DNA from: Crocosphaera chwakensis CCY0110
GTDB taxonomy: Bacteria; Cyanobacteriota; Cyanobacteriia; Cyanobacteriales; Microcystaceae
Assembly (NCBI RefSeq): GCF_000169335.1
Contig: NZ_AAXW01000090.1
Coordinates: 1 to 14,519 of the forward strand
Length of the DNA: 14,519 nucleotides
Direction of reading: 5' to 3'
Shown here: piece after piece, positions 1 to 7,141 of the stretch
Layout: each line of letters opens with the position of its first letter
Numbering within the stretch: position 1 is the stretch's first letter
Translations under genes and position numbers: made by a program
Notes under the pieces: generated by a model
Database searches by the model: none
What the model was told of the DNA's origin: nothing
The model's input: the letters and a program-made list of their open reading frames with translations, nothing else

Positions 1-385
1 CTAAATCAGCGTTATTTTCTCCTGTTTCGTCATCAATAACCAAAACTCGAATATTCTCAACTTCGGTGAATTTTTGACAGGGGGTAAAGGGGAGAGAACC
101 ATAAGCTGCCCCATCTGATGCGGTGGGAAATAGCTGATTTCTTACTGAGTCATCATCGGCAAAATAAAACTTTTTTCCGTTGGCAAATTGTAAAGACTTA
201 TTTTCAAACCTTTGTAATTCTTGTTCTGTTGTTTTATCCCCCTCGTAAACCGTTCCCAAAGTAAAGGTTGTCTCTGGGAATAAATATTCAGCTACTGTGT
301 TATTAAAAGTTTCTTGAATATCTAGATTTTGTCCTGTTTTGGTATCGAAATGCTGAACTTCTATCCCTTGTGATTGATAAGCCAT
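1..385 (-). CDS. Unrecognised protein, N-terminal 128 residues (partial)
   Basis: The frame starts at ATG 385 and stays open to the left edge, so only the N-terminus is present. It begins MAYQSQGIEVQHFDTK and is polar and mildly acidic, with no signal peptide or membrane segment. The last visible part reads FTEVENIRVLVIDDETGENN, a hydrophobic strand followed by an acidic turn; this resembles a Rossmann-type beta strand but is not enough to name a family. A good Shine-Dalgarno AGGAG (394-398) lies 8 bases before the ATG and overlaps the end of the preceding gene, whose stop codon is only 5 bases upstream. The two genes are therefore almost certainly cotranscribed and probably translationally coupled. 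I do not recognise the function. Confidence 0.8.
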   Translation of the reverse strand, partial: MAYQSQGIEVQHFDTKTGQNLDIQETFNNTVAEYLFPETTFTLGTVYEGDKTTEQELQRFENKSLQFANGKKFYFADDDSVRNQLFPTASDGAAYGSLPFTPCQKFTEVENIRVLVIDDETGENNADL

Positions 386-390
386 GTTTT

Positions 391-999
391 TCACTCCTCT
401 GTCGTTTTTAAAATATTAAGTTTCAACTGAGTTAAACAGTAATAAAGTTTATTCAGAAAATTATGAGAATAACGGGGATAACAATCAACAAAATTTTGAT
501 TTTGTCCATTAACAGAAGAAAATCCTATCTGGTTATCAATCAATAACAAAGTTGATGAATAATAATTAGGAGGAATAGAAGAAGGAGTAATAGGGTGAGA
601 ATCCTCTAGTTTTAACTGATAAAAGTTAAATAATAAAGTTGAGGATTGGGTAATAGCATGAAGAGACTTTAACCAATGAATGGGTAATCCATTAATAGTA
701 AAGACTACATAATAAAACTTTTCTGTTTCTAATTCTTTTATCTCAGAAATATCAGTAAGACTTCCCCAATTTGAGATAAACCAATTACTCGGATAACTAT
801 CTCTATCCCAAGTATTTATAGATTGAGGCACAGGGACTAATCTAGATAAGGTAAATTGTCCTGTTTGATCTATTAAATAAGGTAAGATTTTAGCTTTATC
901 ATTTTTAAGAAATCCCACATAAGCTTGATAAAGCACTTGTGAATGAGCTACGATGAGTTCTTGCCAACAATTATAATGGCAAGGATTTTTTATTAACAT
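391..999 (-). CDS. Probable Api92-like protein (DUF1281-type, ferredoxin-like C-terminal domain)
   Basis: A 202-residue protein when read from ATG 999. Two motifs in order match the Api92-like family of phages and plasmids: FTLSRLVPVPQSI (family pattern F-x-F-x-K-L-I-P-x-P) and then WFISNWGSL, the usual 'W-R-I-x-N-W-G-T-K' segment. They are followed by a beta-rich stretch with VFTINGLPIHWLKSLH, equivalent to the 'FxTxWxPPxxWLxxL' part of the ferredoxin-like domain. The biochemical role of this family is unknown to me. The frame can be extended to TTG 1077, but that would cross a perfect palindrome and a TATAAT promoter box at 1016-1021, so ATG 999 is preferred although it has no strong Shine-Dalgarno. 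The stop is 5 bases before the next gene. The family call rests on motif recall, not on a search. Confidence 0.6.
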   Translation of the reverse strand: MLIKNPCHYNCWQELIVAHSQVLYQAYVGFLKNDKAKILPYLIDQTGQFTLSRLVPVPQSINTWDRDSYPSNWFISNWGSLTDISEIKELETEKFYYVVFTINGLPIHWLKSLHAITQSSTLLFNFYQLKLEDSHPITPSSIPPNYYSSTLLLIDNQIGFSSVNGQNQNFVDCYPRYSHNFLNKLYYCLTQLKLNILKTTEE

Positions 1000-1015
1000 T
1001 GTTAATTGTCTATCA

Positions 1016-1058
1016 ATTATATTACATAGGTTCAATCTCAAAAATTTTTGAGATTGAA
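1016..1058 (-). promoter_or_regulatory. Promoter with overlapping 28-bp perfect palindrome (candidate operator)
   Basis: On the minus strand a perfect TATAAT lies at 1021-1016, placing the transcript start about 10 bases before ATG 999. The expected -35 area falls inside a perfect palindrome at 1031-1058 whose left half is TTCAATCTCAAAAA and whose right half is its exact complement. A second inverted repeat, GGTTCAA (1029-1035) with TTGAACC (1069-1075), overlaps it and would form an alternative structure. A palindrome covering the -35 box is the usual place for a repressor operator. The -35 hexamer itself is weak (TTGAGA at a short 14-base spacing, or TTTTGA at 16), consistent with a regulated promoter. 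Confidence 0.5.
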
Positions 1059-1137
1059 TGAGAAAAATTTGAACCAATCAAGACAACTAAGAGAAGTTGT
1101 GGGGAAAGTTCTCATAGTTGACTAATGATGATGAATT

Positions 1138-1165
1138 TTTACAGAAAAAGGGATTAGACTATACA
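1138..1165 (+). promoter_or_regulatory. Likely promoter of the acidic small protein
   Basis: TTTACA at 1138-1143 and TATACA at 1160-1165 are separated by 16 bases. The -35 box matches the consensus at 5 of 6 positions and the -10 box at 4 of 6. Transcription would start near 1172, 30 bases before the ATG at 1202. This argues against use of the upstream TTG at 1118. Confidence 0.4.
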
Positions 1166-1201
1166 TTAGCACTTAGAAAAAAAAATTGCAACGAGGATTT
1201 T

Positions 1202-1420
1202 ATGAAGCAAAATTTATCAAGCAGCGATCGCTATAATCAAATGGAAGGTTTAAGTATCGAAGAAAGCTTAAGTGAAGGATTAATCGATGTTGATGATCTG
1301 ATTCCGTCTTATTCTTCGTTTGATGAGGAAGATTTTAATGATTTTGATGAGGATGAGGAAGAATTCGATGAGACAGCCGAAACTGATACAGAAATCGATC
1401 TAGATGAAATCCCTTCTTAG
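1202..1420 (+). CDS. Small, extremely acidic hypothetical protein
   Basis: A 72-residue protein starting MKQNLSSSDRYNQMEG. About 27 residues are Asp or Glu against one Lys and one Arg, and most of the acid lies in the second half (for example FDEEDFNDFDEDEEEFDE), so the protein must be strongly negative and probably largely disordered. ATG 1202 is chosen because it follows the Shine-Dalgarno GAGGA at 1193-1197 and a promoter at 1138-1165; the same AACGAGGA context precedes the large helicase gene at 6237. The frame can also be read from TTG 1118 (100 residues). Such composition is seen in DNA-mimic and inhibitor proteins and in acidic chaperone-like tails, but no family is recognised and the role is unknown. 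A HIP1 octamer lies inside the gene. It has its own terminator, so it appears monocistronic. Confidence 0.65.
   Translation: MKQNLSSSDRYNQMEGLSIEESLSEGLIDVDDLIPSYSSFDEEDFNDFDEDEEEFDETAETDTEIDLDEIPS
1224..1231. repeat. HIP1 octamer GCGATCGC (one of seven)
   Basis: Further exact copies are at 3496-3503, 5135-5142, 5185-5192, 7694-7701, 8777-8784 and 11945-11952. This palindrome is strongly over-represented in many cyanobacterial genomes. All copies lie within genes, none in parAB (9564-11281) or in 11953-14519. Confidence 0.9.
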
Positions 1421-1428
1421 AAAAAATT

Positions 1429-1449
1429 AAACCCTGTTTAACAGGGTTT
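1429..1449. terminator. Bidirectional intrinsic terminator
   Basis: An 8-bp stem, AAACCCTG paired with CAGGGTTT around a 5-base loop, sits between two convergent genes. It is followed by TTTT and TTTTTT on the plus side and by a T-rich run (complement of the A6 at 1421-1426) on the minus side, so it can stop transcription in both directions. Confidence 0.8.
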
Positions 1450-1463
1450 TAGCATTTTTTCAC

Positions 1464-1904
1464 TTAACTTAAGGCTTGAATTAGCTCCACTTTGGTACAT
1501 TTAGAAAAGCTCTTTCCACAAATAGATTTAATCTCGCTTTGTAGATTAAAATCTCTAATATATTGTTTCAGTTCTTTGAGTTTCATGGTAGTAAAATTAG
1601 GTTGTATGGGTTGACTAGGAACAGTGGAGATTTGAGGATTAGTAACAGGATTTAACGAAATTATTTTCTTCTTACTGGCTTTGGTTCTCTGATTATCTTG
1701 GGTGATAATTATTGATTCTTTGACTTCTGGTTTTGGATCAAACTGAGTCAAAAACGCTTCTTTTACTTCATTCGCAAAATTATCAATTCTTTCGACTTCT
1801 TGAGACGGTTTATTCTCCTGATTGTAAGTTAAGCAACTTAAGAAACAGAAAATAACGATGAAAAGGAAAGTAGGAAATAATATTTCGTTGATTGTAGCGA
1901 GCAT
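1464..1904 (-). CDS. Membrane-anchored protein with SAP-like C-terminal domain
   Basis: A 146-residue protein. Residues about 9-28 (LFPTFLFIVIFCFLSCLTY) form one hydrophobic segment near the N-terminus, fitting a single membrane anchor. A polar linker rich in Pro, Thr and Lys follows. The last 40 residues, from MKLKELKQYIRDFNL to CTKVELIQALS, match the helix-extended-helix layout of SAP-type nucleic-acid-binding domains: a 'LKxLKxYxRDxxL' helix and a closing 'K-x-E-L-I-x-x-L' helix. I infer that it tethers DNA or a nucleoprotein to the membrane; the target is unknown. ATG 1904 is chosen over TTG 1919 because GGAG lies 9 bases before it. It follows the helicase gene on the same strand, but strong terminators at 2011-2073 separate the two. 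The SAP call is from pattern only. Confidence 0.6.
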   Translation of the reverse strand: MLATINEILFPTFLFIVIFCFLSCLTYNQENKPSQEVERIDNFANEVKEAFLTQFDPKPEVKESIIITQDNQRTKASKKKIISLNPVTNPQISTVPSQPIQPNFTTMKLKELKQYIRDFNLQSEIKSICGKSFSKCTKVELIQALS

Positions 1905-2010
1905 GATGTTAAACTCCAAATAATGTTAGGTTTGCAGAAGTATGAGAATGATTAATTTGTGTAGAGATAAAATCATTCTTCAATAACTAAAATGGCGTAG
2001 CCAAAAGAAA

Positions 2011-2036
2011 AACATTTCTAGATAAATAGAAATGTT
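2011..2036 (-). terminator. Second hairpin downstream of the helicase gene
   Basis: A perfect 10-bp stem, AACATTTCTA with TAGAAATGTT and a 6-base loop. Read on the minus strand it is followed by TTTCTTTT. It most likely backs up the terminator at 2039-2073. A small GGCTACGCC palindrome, a motif common in cyanobacterial intergenic DNA, lies just beyond it (about 1993-2003). Confidence 0.55.
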
Positions 2037-2038
2037 AA

Positions 2039-2073
2039 TAAAAAAAAAGCCAATCTATTAAAAAGATCGGCTT
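2039..2073 (-). terminator. Intrinsic terminator of the methyltransferase-helicase gene
   Basis: Read on the minus strand, AAGCCGATCT and AGATTGGCTT form a stem with one mismatch around a 7-base loop. It is followed at once by an uninterrupted run of T residues (A-run up to 2048 on the plus strand). It starts only 7 bases after the stop codon of the large gene. Confidence 0.8.
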
Positions 2074-2079
2074 GATTAA

Positions 2080-5000
2080 TTAAACATTTAGTTGTTCAAT
2101 AATTCTAGTAGCAATTTCAGGGTCATTGGGCAGAAATACTCTTAATCGATAATTAATCATCTCAGTAAAAGCACCAAGAGTTCTCAAATAATCAACCTCA
2201 ACTCTTGAATGAACTGGGAAGATTTCTAACCGATAATTGTTAGCCACTCTAGACCGTTTAAGTTGCCAACGATTAAGGTTAATCGTGGTTCCTTCTTCCG
2301 CTACCATTTGATAAAGTTGTTCTGAAGTTAATTCTTCTTCACTATCAACCTCAAAGTTACGATAGATGCTATTAATCTCACCAGTATAAATCACTCGTCC
2401 TAATAAGGCTTGACCGCATTGTGTTACCAAACGATAGACCTTAATATTACCTTCTCCTAATCTATCCCAAATAGGGAGCAACAAACCTGTCACCAGATAA
2501 AATGTACTATATCGGTGAGTAGGAATTTCAGCTAAAGCGGATTCCCATTTAATTTGCCAATAATCAAACGTAACTTGCCTCCAAGTGGATTGATATTGAT
2601 AATAGCTTTGGGATAGCTTTTGCTTGGTTCCATCAGGGAAGGTAAGCTGAATCCTAGCAGTGCTAGTGCCATCGGAGTTAAACAAGCTGCTGGTAGGATT
2701 GGTGATCGCCACATTGTTAGATCGTTCATTAACCACAAGTTGTCCTCCGTTAGAAGCCAGTTCTAGAGCCTCATCAACCGAGATTCTAGGTAGTGGATCT
2801 CGTCTCTCAATTTGATAGCAAATGGTTTGGCTACCGTTAGGATGTCGGTATAGAAATTGCTCTGAGAGAATGCGGAATTCTCCAATGAGCATCTCAACAC
2901 CGCGTTCGTAGATTCCTGCATTGATGGCAGCTTCGATGCGGTTCTCTAATCGAACCTCAAACGCCTCAAAGAAACGGTTTTGTTGTGCGATAGGCAATCC
3001 TAATAAGCGGTTAAGAAACTGTTTGAGAGTGGGTAGTTCGGTTCTCAAAGTCCCATTTTCGTTAAGCAGGTATAATCCGGTTAATTGCTCAAACTGCTCA
3101 ACCGAACAATCGGGAATGAAGTTTTGATACAAACTTTCAAAGAAGTCTCTCAAGGCAGCATTAGCGTAAATACTCTCCAGATTGTCTTCTGGACGAAAGA
3201 TGTTTTGAGAACCGGCTTGCCTTTGTCCTTTGGTTAAGGCTCCTAACGAATCCAATTTGCGAGCTATAGAAGCTACAAACCGCTTTTCACCTTTGATATT
3301 GCTAATAACTGGACAAAATATAGGTGGTTGCTTTTGATTACTTCTATGGGTTCTTCCTAAGCCTTGAATACAATCCGATGCGATAAAACCTCCTGATAGT
3401 AAATAGTGCTTGCGAAGTCTTTGATTGATTGCTCCGATATCACTGTGGTAGCTTCTACCGGTAGCCCCAGCGAGGGAGAAGACCAAGATTCGTTTGCGAT
3501 CGCTCATGAACGCATCAGTTTCAGCTAGATTAGCTTGAGAAGAACGAGACTCCAGTTTGTACTTATCGCCATCTCTAACAACTCGTTTGGAACGTCCAGT
3601 AATTTCAGCAACTTGCTCGGCTCCGAAGAACCAAATAAGCTGATCTAACGCGCAGGGAACTGGAGGCAAGAGGGCTAAAGATTCGATCAGTTCTTCCCTA
3701 AGTTCTAATGCTTCTCTGGATTCGACGGGTTTTCCTTCCCCATCAAGTACGGGACGAGTGCGTTCGTTGCCGTTTTTATCAGTATAAGTTTCGTGCAGTT
3801 GGGTAGGAAAGGCATGGAGTAAATACTCGAAGATTGATTCCTTGGGTGTAAGATCAATCTGAAGATCATCCCACTCATCGCTCGGAATTTGAGATAATTT
3901 GCGGTTGAGTAAGGCTTCACCAGTGCTAACCAGTTGGACAACAGCACAATGACCAGCTTCGAGATCAGATTCAATAGCACGAATCAAACTGGGTACTTTG
4001 ATAGCAGTGATTAAGTGATCAAAGAACCTTTGGTTACGGTTCCAGAATAGTGATCTTGCTGCTAAACGAGTTTTAGCATTAGCTCTGGCAACGATTAAAG
4101 CTCTTTCGAGATTATTGAAAATTACTCTGAAAGCCTCGGCATAAGTGTCATAAATCTCTACCTGTTCTGGGGTAATTTCATGTTCTAAAATGTTGTACTC
4201 AACCCCTTGGTAGGATAGACTTCTAGAACAATAAACGCCTAATGCTTTGAGATCCCGACAAACTACTTCTAGGGCTGCGATGCCTCCTTGGTGCATTTGG
4301 TTCAGGAATTCAGAGCGAGATAAGAACGGTAATTGCCCTCCTAGCCATAATCCTAGACGTTCTGCATAAGCTAGATTATCTACTACAGTCGCACCAGTTG
4401 CGCTAACATAAAGCACACGGGCTTGTGGCAATTTACGCTGAAGTTCTAGACCAGCTAATCCTTGCTTGGAAGCTTCTTTGATCCCAAAAGTTGTGCGTTG
4501 GCTAGTCGAGTTTCCCATCGAATGACTTTCATCAAAGACAACAACTCCCGAAAAGTCGTCTCCTAGCCAGTTGATTAACTGCTCAATCCGAGAGCATTTG
4601 TCTCGTTTGGCAGCCGTTCTTAAGGTGGCGTAAGTAGCAAAGATAATTCCACTGGTGATATTAATGACTTCACCTTGTTTAAAAGCACTCAAGGAGACAA
4701 TCTGTTCGGGTTTGCCACCTAAAGCTGTCCAATCTCTTTTGGCATCTTCTAATAAACTAGCTGATTTAGAAATCCAGACAGCTTTCTTGTTGCCTCTAAG
4801 CCATTGGTCTAAAATCACAGACCCTACTTCCCTGCCTTTCCCCGTGCCAGTCCCATTTCCGATAAAATAGCCTTTCCTGTGTTGATTTGCTCCTTCCTCC
4901 TCTTGATTACATAATACTAGGTCATCATGGTCATCAATGCGGTAATATCCTTCTAGCATTTGATTATGAGCATTGCCAGCATAGATTAAGGTTTCTAGTT

Positions 5001-6237
5001 GTGCTTCACTTAATAAACCTTCTGATAATAACCGTTGGGGTATCATCGGTCTGTAAGTGGGAACTGGTGGCTTGACGCTTGCCATTGCTGCGCTTTCGAC
5101 TAATGGTGATGGGTGCGGTGAAGCTCCATCAATGGCGATCGCTTGTAATTCATACTGTGAGAATATTCCCTCATCAATAACAGAGCGATCGCTATCTTGC
5201 TTGATGCGATAGTTTAGTTCTATTACCTGTCCGAAATCACTTTCGGGGACATAGCGAGAACTTTGCGGTTGATGAACTTCCCTTTTAGGCGTAGGTGTAA
5301 AGAACCGTCTTTCACCAATAATAATCTCTTGTCGAGGTGGTAAGTTCGCTAATAATCGTTCTGTTTGGCCAAGGGATCTGATGCCATGAATTTGTGGAAT
5401 GACCAACTGCTCGGATTTCTCAATCACCGTTAAACGGGTTTTGATTGATGTGCCGTGCTTATAATAGTTCTTTCCCGAAATCCCAACAGAGAACAACACT
5501 TTGTTCCTGGTGTCCCATCGTCGGGTTCTCATCATTTCGCTAAAGGAAAAGCCTTCTGCGGTAATGGCAACGAGTCTTCCCCCTGGTAATAATCGTCGTA
5601 GTGCCGAATACAAATGCTCAGTCGTGGCAGACTGATTGCGTTTCAGCATTTTGGGAGATGCACTAAACGGTGGGTTGATTAAGATAACTGATGGACGATA
5701 TTCTGAATCCAAGAAATCGTCAATGTTCTCGGCATCAAAATCAAACAATGGTGCATCAGGGAATAATGCTGATAAGATTTCCTGGCGTTGGGGCGCAATT
5801 TCGTTGAGGATTAAGTTAGCCCCCTGGCGTTGAGCAAATGCGACTAACAAACCATTTCCGGCTGATGGTTCTAATACCGTATCTTGGTCAGTAATGGCGG
5901 CGGCCTTGTTAACAAGATAAGCCATAGGTAAAGGCGTAGAAAATTGTTGCAACGCTAACTGCTCAAGAGATCGCCTTGATTGAGTGGGCAATTTAGACAT
6001 TAATGTGGTTAAAGCTTTGAGCGAAATATCTTCAGCTTCTCTTAACCACATTATTAAAGCCATTTCTAAATAATCATAAGCTAATCTCCAATCCCATTTA
6101 CCTTCTGCATCGGTTCCTCCTATTTCAGCACTCATCACTTCTGATAATTGCTTGGATGTGATAGAACTATCACTCTGTAATAGTTCTAATAATTGGTTAG
6201 GAACTGATAATATTGATTGAGTTTTAACATTGCTCAT
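2080..6237 (-). CDS. N6-adenine-type DNA methyltransferase fused to strawberry-notch (Sbno) SF2 helicase
   Basis: A 1385-residue cytoplasmic protein. The N-terminal part carries a Rossmann methyltransferase with SAM-binding motif I VLEPSAGNGLL (about 121-131) and catalytic motif IV INPPF (187-191), typical of N6-adenine DNA methylases. From about residue 395 a superfamily 2 helicase follows: Walker A GNGTGTGKGRE (460-470), Walker B VVFDESH (566-572), motif III SAT (612-614) and motif VI QGLGRTHRSNQ (958-968). The segment RFVASIARKLDSLGALTKG (about 986-1004) is characteristic of the strawberry-notch helicase family. All catalytic motifs look intact and no nuclease motif is visible, so it is not a self-contained restriction enzyme. 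The order methyltransferase then helicase resembles the DarB antirestriction protein of phage P1 and related polyvalent proteins of mobile elements; protection of incoming DNA is an inference. ATG 6237 has a GAGGA ribosome-binding site lying in a hairpin. No convincing partner gene shares its transcript. Confidence 0.9.
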   Translation of the reverse strand: MSNVKTQSILSVPNQLLELLQSDSSITSKQLSEVMSAEIGGTDAEGKWDWRLAYDYLEMALIMWLREAEDISLKALTTLMSKLPTQSRRSLEQLALQQFSTPLPMAYLVNKAAAITDQDTVLEPSAGNGLLVAFAQRQGANLILNEIAPQRQEILSALFPDAPLFDFDAENIDDFLDSEYRPSVILINPPFSASPKMLKRNQSATTEHLYSALRRLLPGGRLVAITAEGFSFSEMMRTRRWDTRNKVLFSVGISGKNYYKHGTSIKTRLTVIEKSEQLVIPQIHGIRSLGQTERLLANLPPRQEIIIGERRFFTPTPKREVHQPQSSRYVPESDFGQVIELNYRIKQDSDRSVIDEGIFSQYELQAIAIDGASPHPSPLVESAAMASVKPPVPTYRPMIPQRLLSEGLLSEAQLETLIYAGNAHNQMLEGYYRIDDHDDLVLCNQEEEGANQHRKGYFIGNGTGTGKGREVGSVILDQWLRGNKKAVWISKSASLLEDAKRDWTALGGKPEQIVSLSAFKQGEVINITSGIIFATYATLRTAAKRDKCSRIEQLINWLGDDFSGVVVFDESHSMGNSTSQRTTFGIKEASKQGLAGLELQRKLPQARVLYVSATGATVVDNLAYAERLGLWLGGQLPFLSRSEFLNQMHQGGIAALEVVCRDLKALGVYCSRSLSYQGVEYNILEHEITPEQVEIYDTYAEAFRVIFNNLERALIVARANAKTRLAARSLFWNRNQRFFDHLITAIKVPSLIRAIESDLEAGHCAVVQLVSTGEALLNRKLSQIPSDEWDDLQIDLTPKESIFEYLLHAFPTQLHETYTDKNGNERTRPVLDGEGKPVESREALELREELIESLALLPPVPCALDQLIWFFGAEQVAEITGRSKRVVRDGDKYKLESRSSQANLAETDAFMSDRKRILVFSLAGATGRSYHSDIGAINQRLRKHYLLSGGFIASDCIQGLGRTHRSNQKQPPIFCPVISNIKGEKRFVASIARKLDSLGALTKGQRQAGSQNIFRPEDNLESIYANAALRDFFESLYQNFIPDCSVEQFEQLTGLYLLNENGTLRTELPTLKQFLNRLLGLPIAQQNRFFEAFEVRLENRIEAAINAGIYERGVEMLIGEFRILSEQFLYRHPNGSQTICYQIERRDPLPRISVDEALELASNGGQLVVNERSNNVAITNPTSSLFNSDGTSTARIQLTFPDGTKQKLSQSYYQYQSTWRQVTFDYWQIKWESALAEIPTHRYSTFYLVTGLLLPIWDRLGEGNIKVYRLVTQCGQALLGRVIYTGEINSIYRNFEVDSEEELTSEQLYQMVAEEGTTINLNRWQLKRSRVANNYRLEIFPVHSRVEVDYLRTLGAFTEMINYRLRVFLPNDPEIATRIIEQLNV

Positions 6238-6245
6238 GTAAAAAA

Positions 6246-6286
6246 TCCTCGTTGTTTAATTCAGCGAGGAAACTTCCGTAAGGAAG
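6246..6286 (-). promoter_or_regulatory. Structured 5' leader that can mask the ribosome-binding site of the helicase gene
   Basis: On the minus-strand transcript, CTTCC-TTAC-GGAAG forms a short hairpin (6286-6273). It is followed by TCCTCG (6270-6265), which is exactly complementary to CGAGGA (6251-6246), the Shine-Dalgarno of ATG 6237, with a 13-base loop. Pairing would hide the ribosome-binding site, so translation of the large gene may be held down unless the hairpin is opened. Both stems are perfect but short (5 and 6 bp). Confidence 0.4.
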
Positions 6287-6309
6287 AAAAAGGGCGATCA
6301 CTCTTTTAG

Positions 6310-6340
6310 TTGTATTGACCGATAAGTTGAGGGCTATAAT
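6310..6340 (+). promoter_or_regulatory. Promoter of the toxin-antitoxin operon
   Basis: A perfect TATAAT lies at 6335-6340. Upstream candidates for -35 are TTGACC at 6315-6320 (14-base spacing, short) and TTGTAT at 6310-6315 (19-base spacing). Transcription would start near 6347, about 23 bases before the antitoxin ATG. The spacing is not ideal in either case. Confidence 0.45.
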
Positions 6341-6369
6341 TAATAATAAGTAGAAATATTATTAAATTT

Positions 6370-6702
6370 ATGGCTTTAGCAATTGCCCTTGAACCTACAC
6401 CAATAGAGATTGATGCTCATGGTATTGTCAGAGTGGCTAAAACTCGTGTCACCCTGGATACGGTGGTAAGTGCTTTCTTAGAAGGATGCACTCCAGAGGA
6501 AATAGGGGAGCAGTATCCGACCTTAGAATTATCAGATATTTATCTGGTGATTGGTTACTATCTTAGACATCGAGAGGAAGTTCATAGCTATCTTGCAGAA
6601 CGTGAAAGTCAAGCTATGATGATTCAGCAAGAGGCTGAACAACGTTTTAGTCCCATAGGATTACGGGAACGCTTACTAAACAGACGTAGTAAGTCTGTTT
6701 AG
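6370..6702 (+). CDS. DUF433 family antitoxin
   Basis: A 110-residue protein with the DUF433 pattern: a short beta segment (PIEIDAHGIVRVAKTRVTLDTVV), then the helix-turn-helix-like part AFLEGCTPEEIGEQYPTLELSDIYLVIGYY in which 'G-x-T/S-P-E-E-I-x-x-x-Y-P-x-L' is the hallmark. The charged C-terminal tail (about 75-110) is expected to wrap around and neutralise the toxin. In this family the antitoxin normally binds DNA and represses its own operon. The gene lies 9 bases before a DUF5615 gene on the same strand, the classic pairing. The ATG has only a weak ribosome-binding site (AGAAA). Confidence 0.88.
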   Translation: MALAIALEPTPIEIDAHGIVRVAKTRVTLDTVVSAFLEGCTPEEIGEQYPTLELSDIYLVIGYYLRHREEVHSYLAERESQAMMIQQEAEQRFSPIGLRERLLNRRSKSV

Positions 6703-6711
6703 GTTAGAACA

Positions 6712-7065
6712 ATGATAAAATTTCTCGCAGATGAGAACTTTAATAACCAAATTGTGCGAGGGATTCTGCGTCAAAATCCAGACATTGATTTGGTGCGAGT
6801 TCAAGACGTAAACTTATCAGGGTTTGACGATCCAACAGTGCTAGATTGGGCAGCTAAGCAAGAGCGTATTGTGTTGACTCATGATGTAGCAACAATGATA
6901 ACTTTTGCTTACCAGCGTATCCAAGTGGGATTATCGATGCCAGGATTGTTTGAGGTGAGTCGTCGTGTCCCAGTTGGCTTAGCCATAGAAGAAATCATTT
7001 TAATCGCGGAGTGCAGCTTAGAAGGAGAATGGGAAGGGCAAGTAAGATTTCTTCCTCTAAGATAG
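6712..7065 (+). CDS. DUF5615 PIN-like toxin
   Basis: A 117-residue PIN-like protein. FLADENF near the N-terminus gives the first acidic pair (Asp7, Glu8). GFDDPTVLDWAAKQERIVLTHDVATM supplies the conserved Asp39/Asp40, Asp45 and the 'L-T-x-D' Asp58. This is the usual DUF5615 arrangement of acidic residues expected to hold a divalent metal for RNA cleavage. It is complete and paired with the DUF433 antitoxin upstream, so the pair probably acts as a type II toxin-antitoxin module that stabilises the replicon. The RNA target cannot be told from sequence. The gene overlaps nothing; recD2 starts 76 bases later, possibly on a read-through transcript. Confidence 0.88.
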   Translation: MIKFLADENFNNQIVRGILRQNPDIDLVRVQDVNLSGFDDPTVLDWAAKQERIVLTHDVATMITFAYQRIQVGLSMPGLFEVSRRVPVGLAIEEIILIAECSLEGEWEGQVRFLPLR

Positions 7066-7141
7066 GCAAAAGTCCTTTTTTACCGACGAAAAAGTACGAT
7101 CCCAGAGCGTACAATGGCATTAACAATAGTTCTCTTTGGCT

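Noticed and set aside
1118..1201. TTG start giving a 100-residue acidic protein
   Set aside because: A promoter (1138-1165) lies inside this extension and a good ribosome-binding site serves ATG 1202; kept as an alternative in the entry.
2532..5833. Reading frames of 60-90 codons on both strands inside the large helicase gene
   Set aside because: They are shadows of a continuous 1385-codon gene with intact motifs, and have no ribosome-binding sites or recognisable content.
7094..7112. Inverted repeat GTACG/CGTAC between the toxin gene and recD2
   Set aside because: Only five base pairs with a nine-base loop and no T run; too weak to call a terminator or operator.
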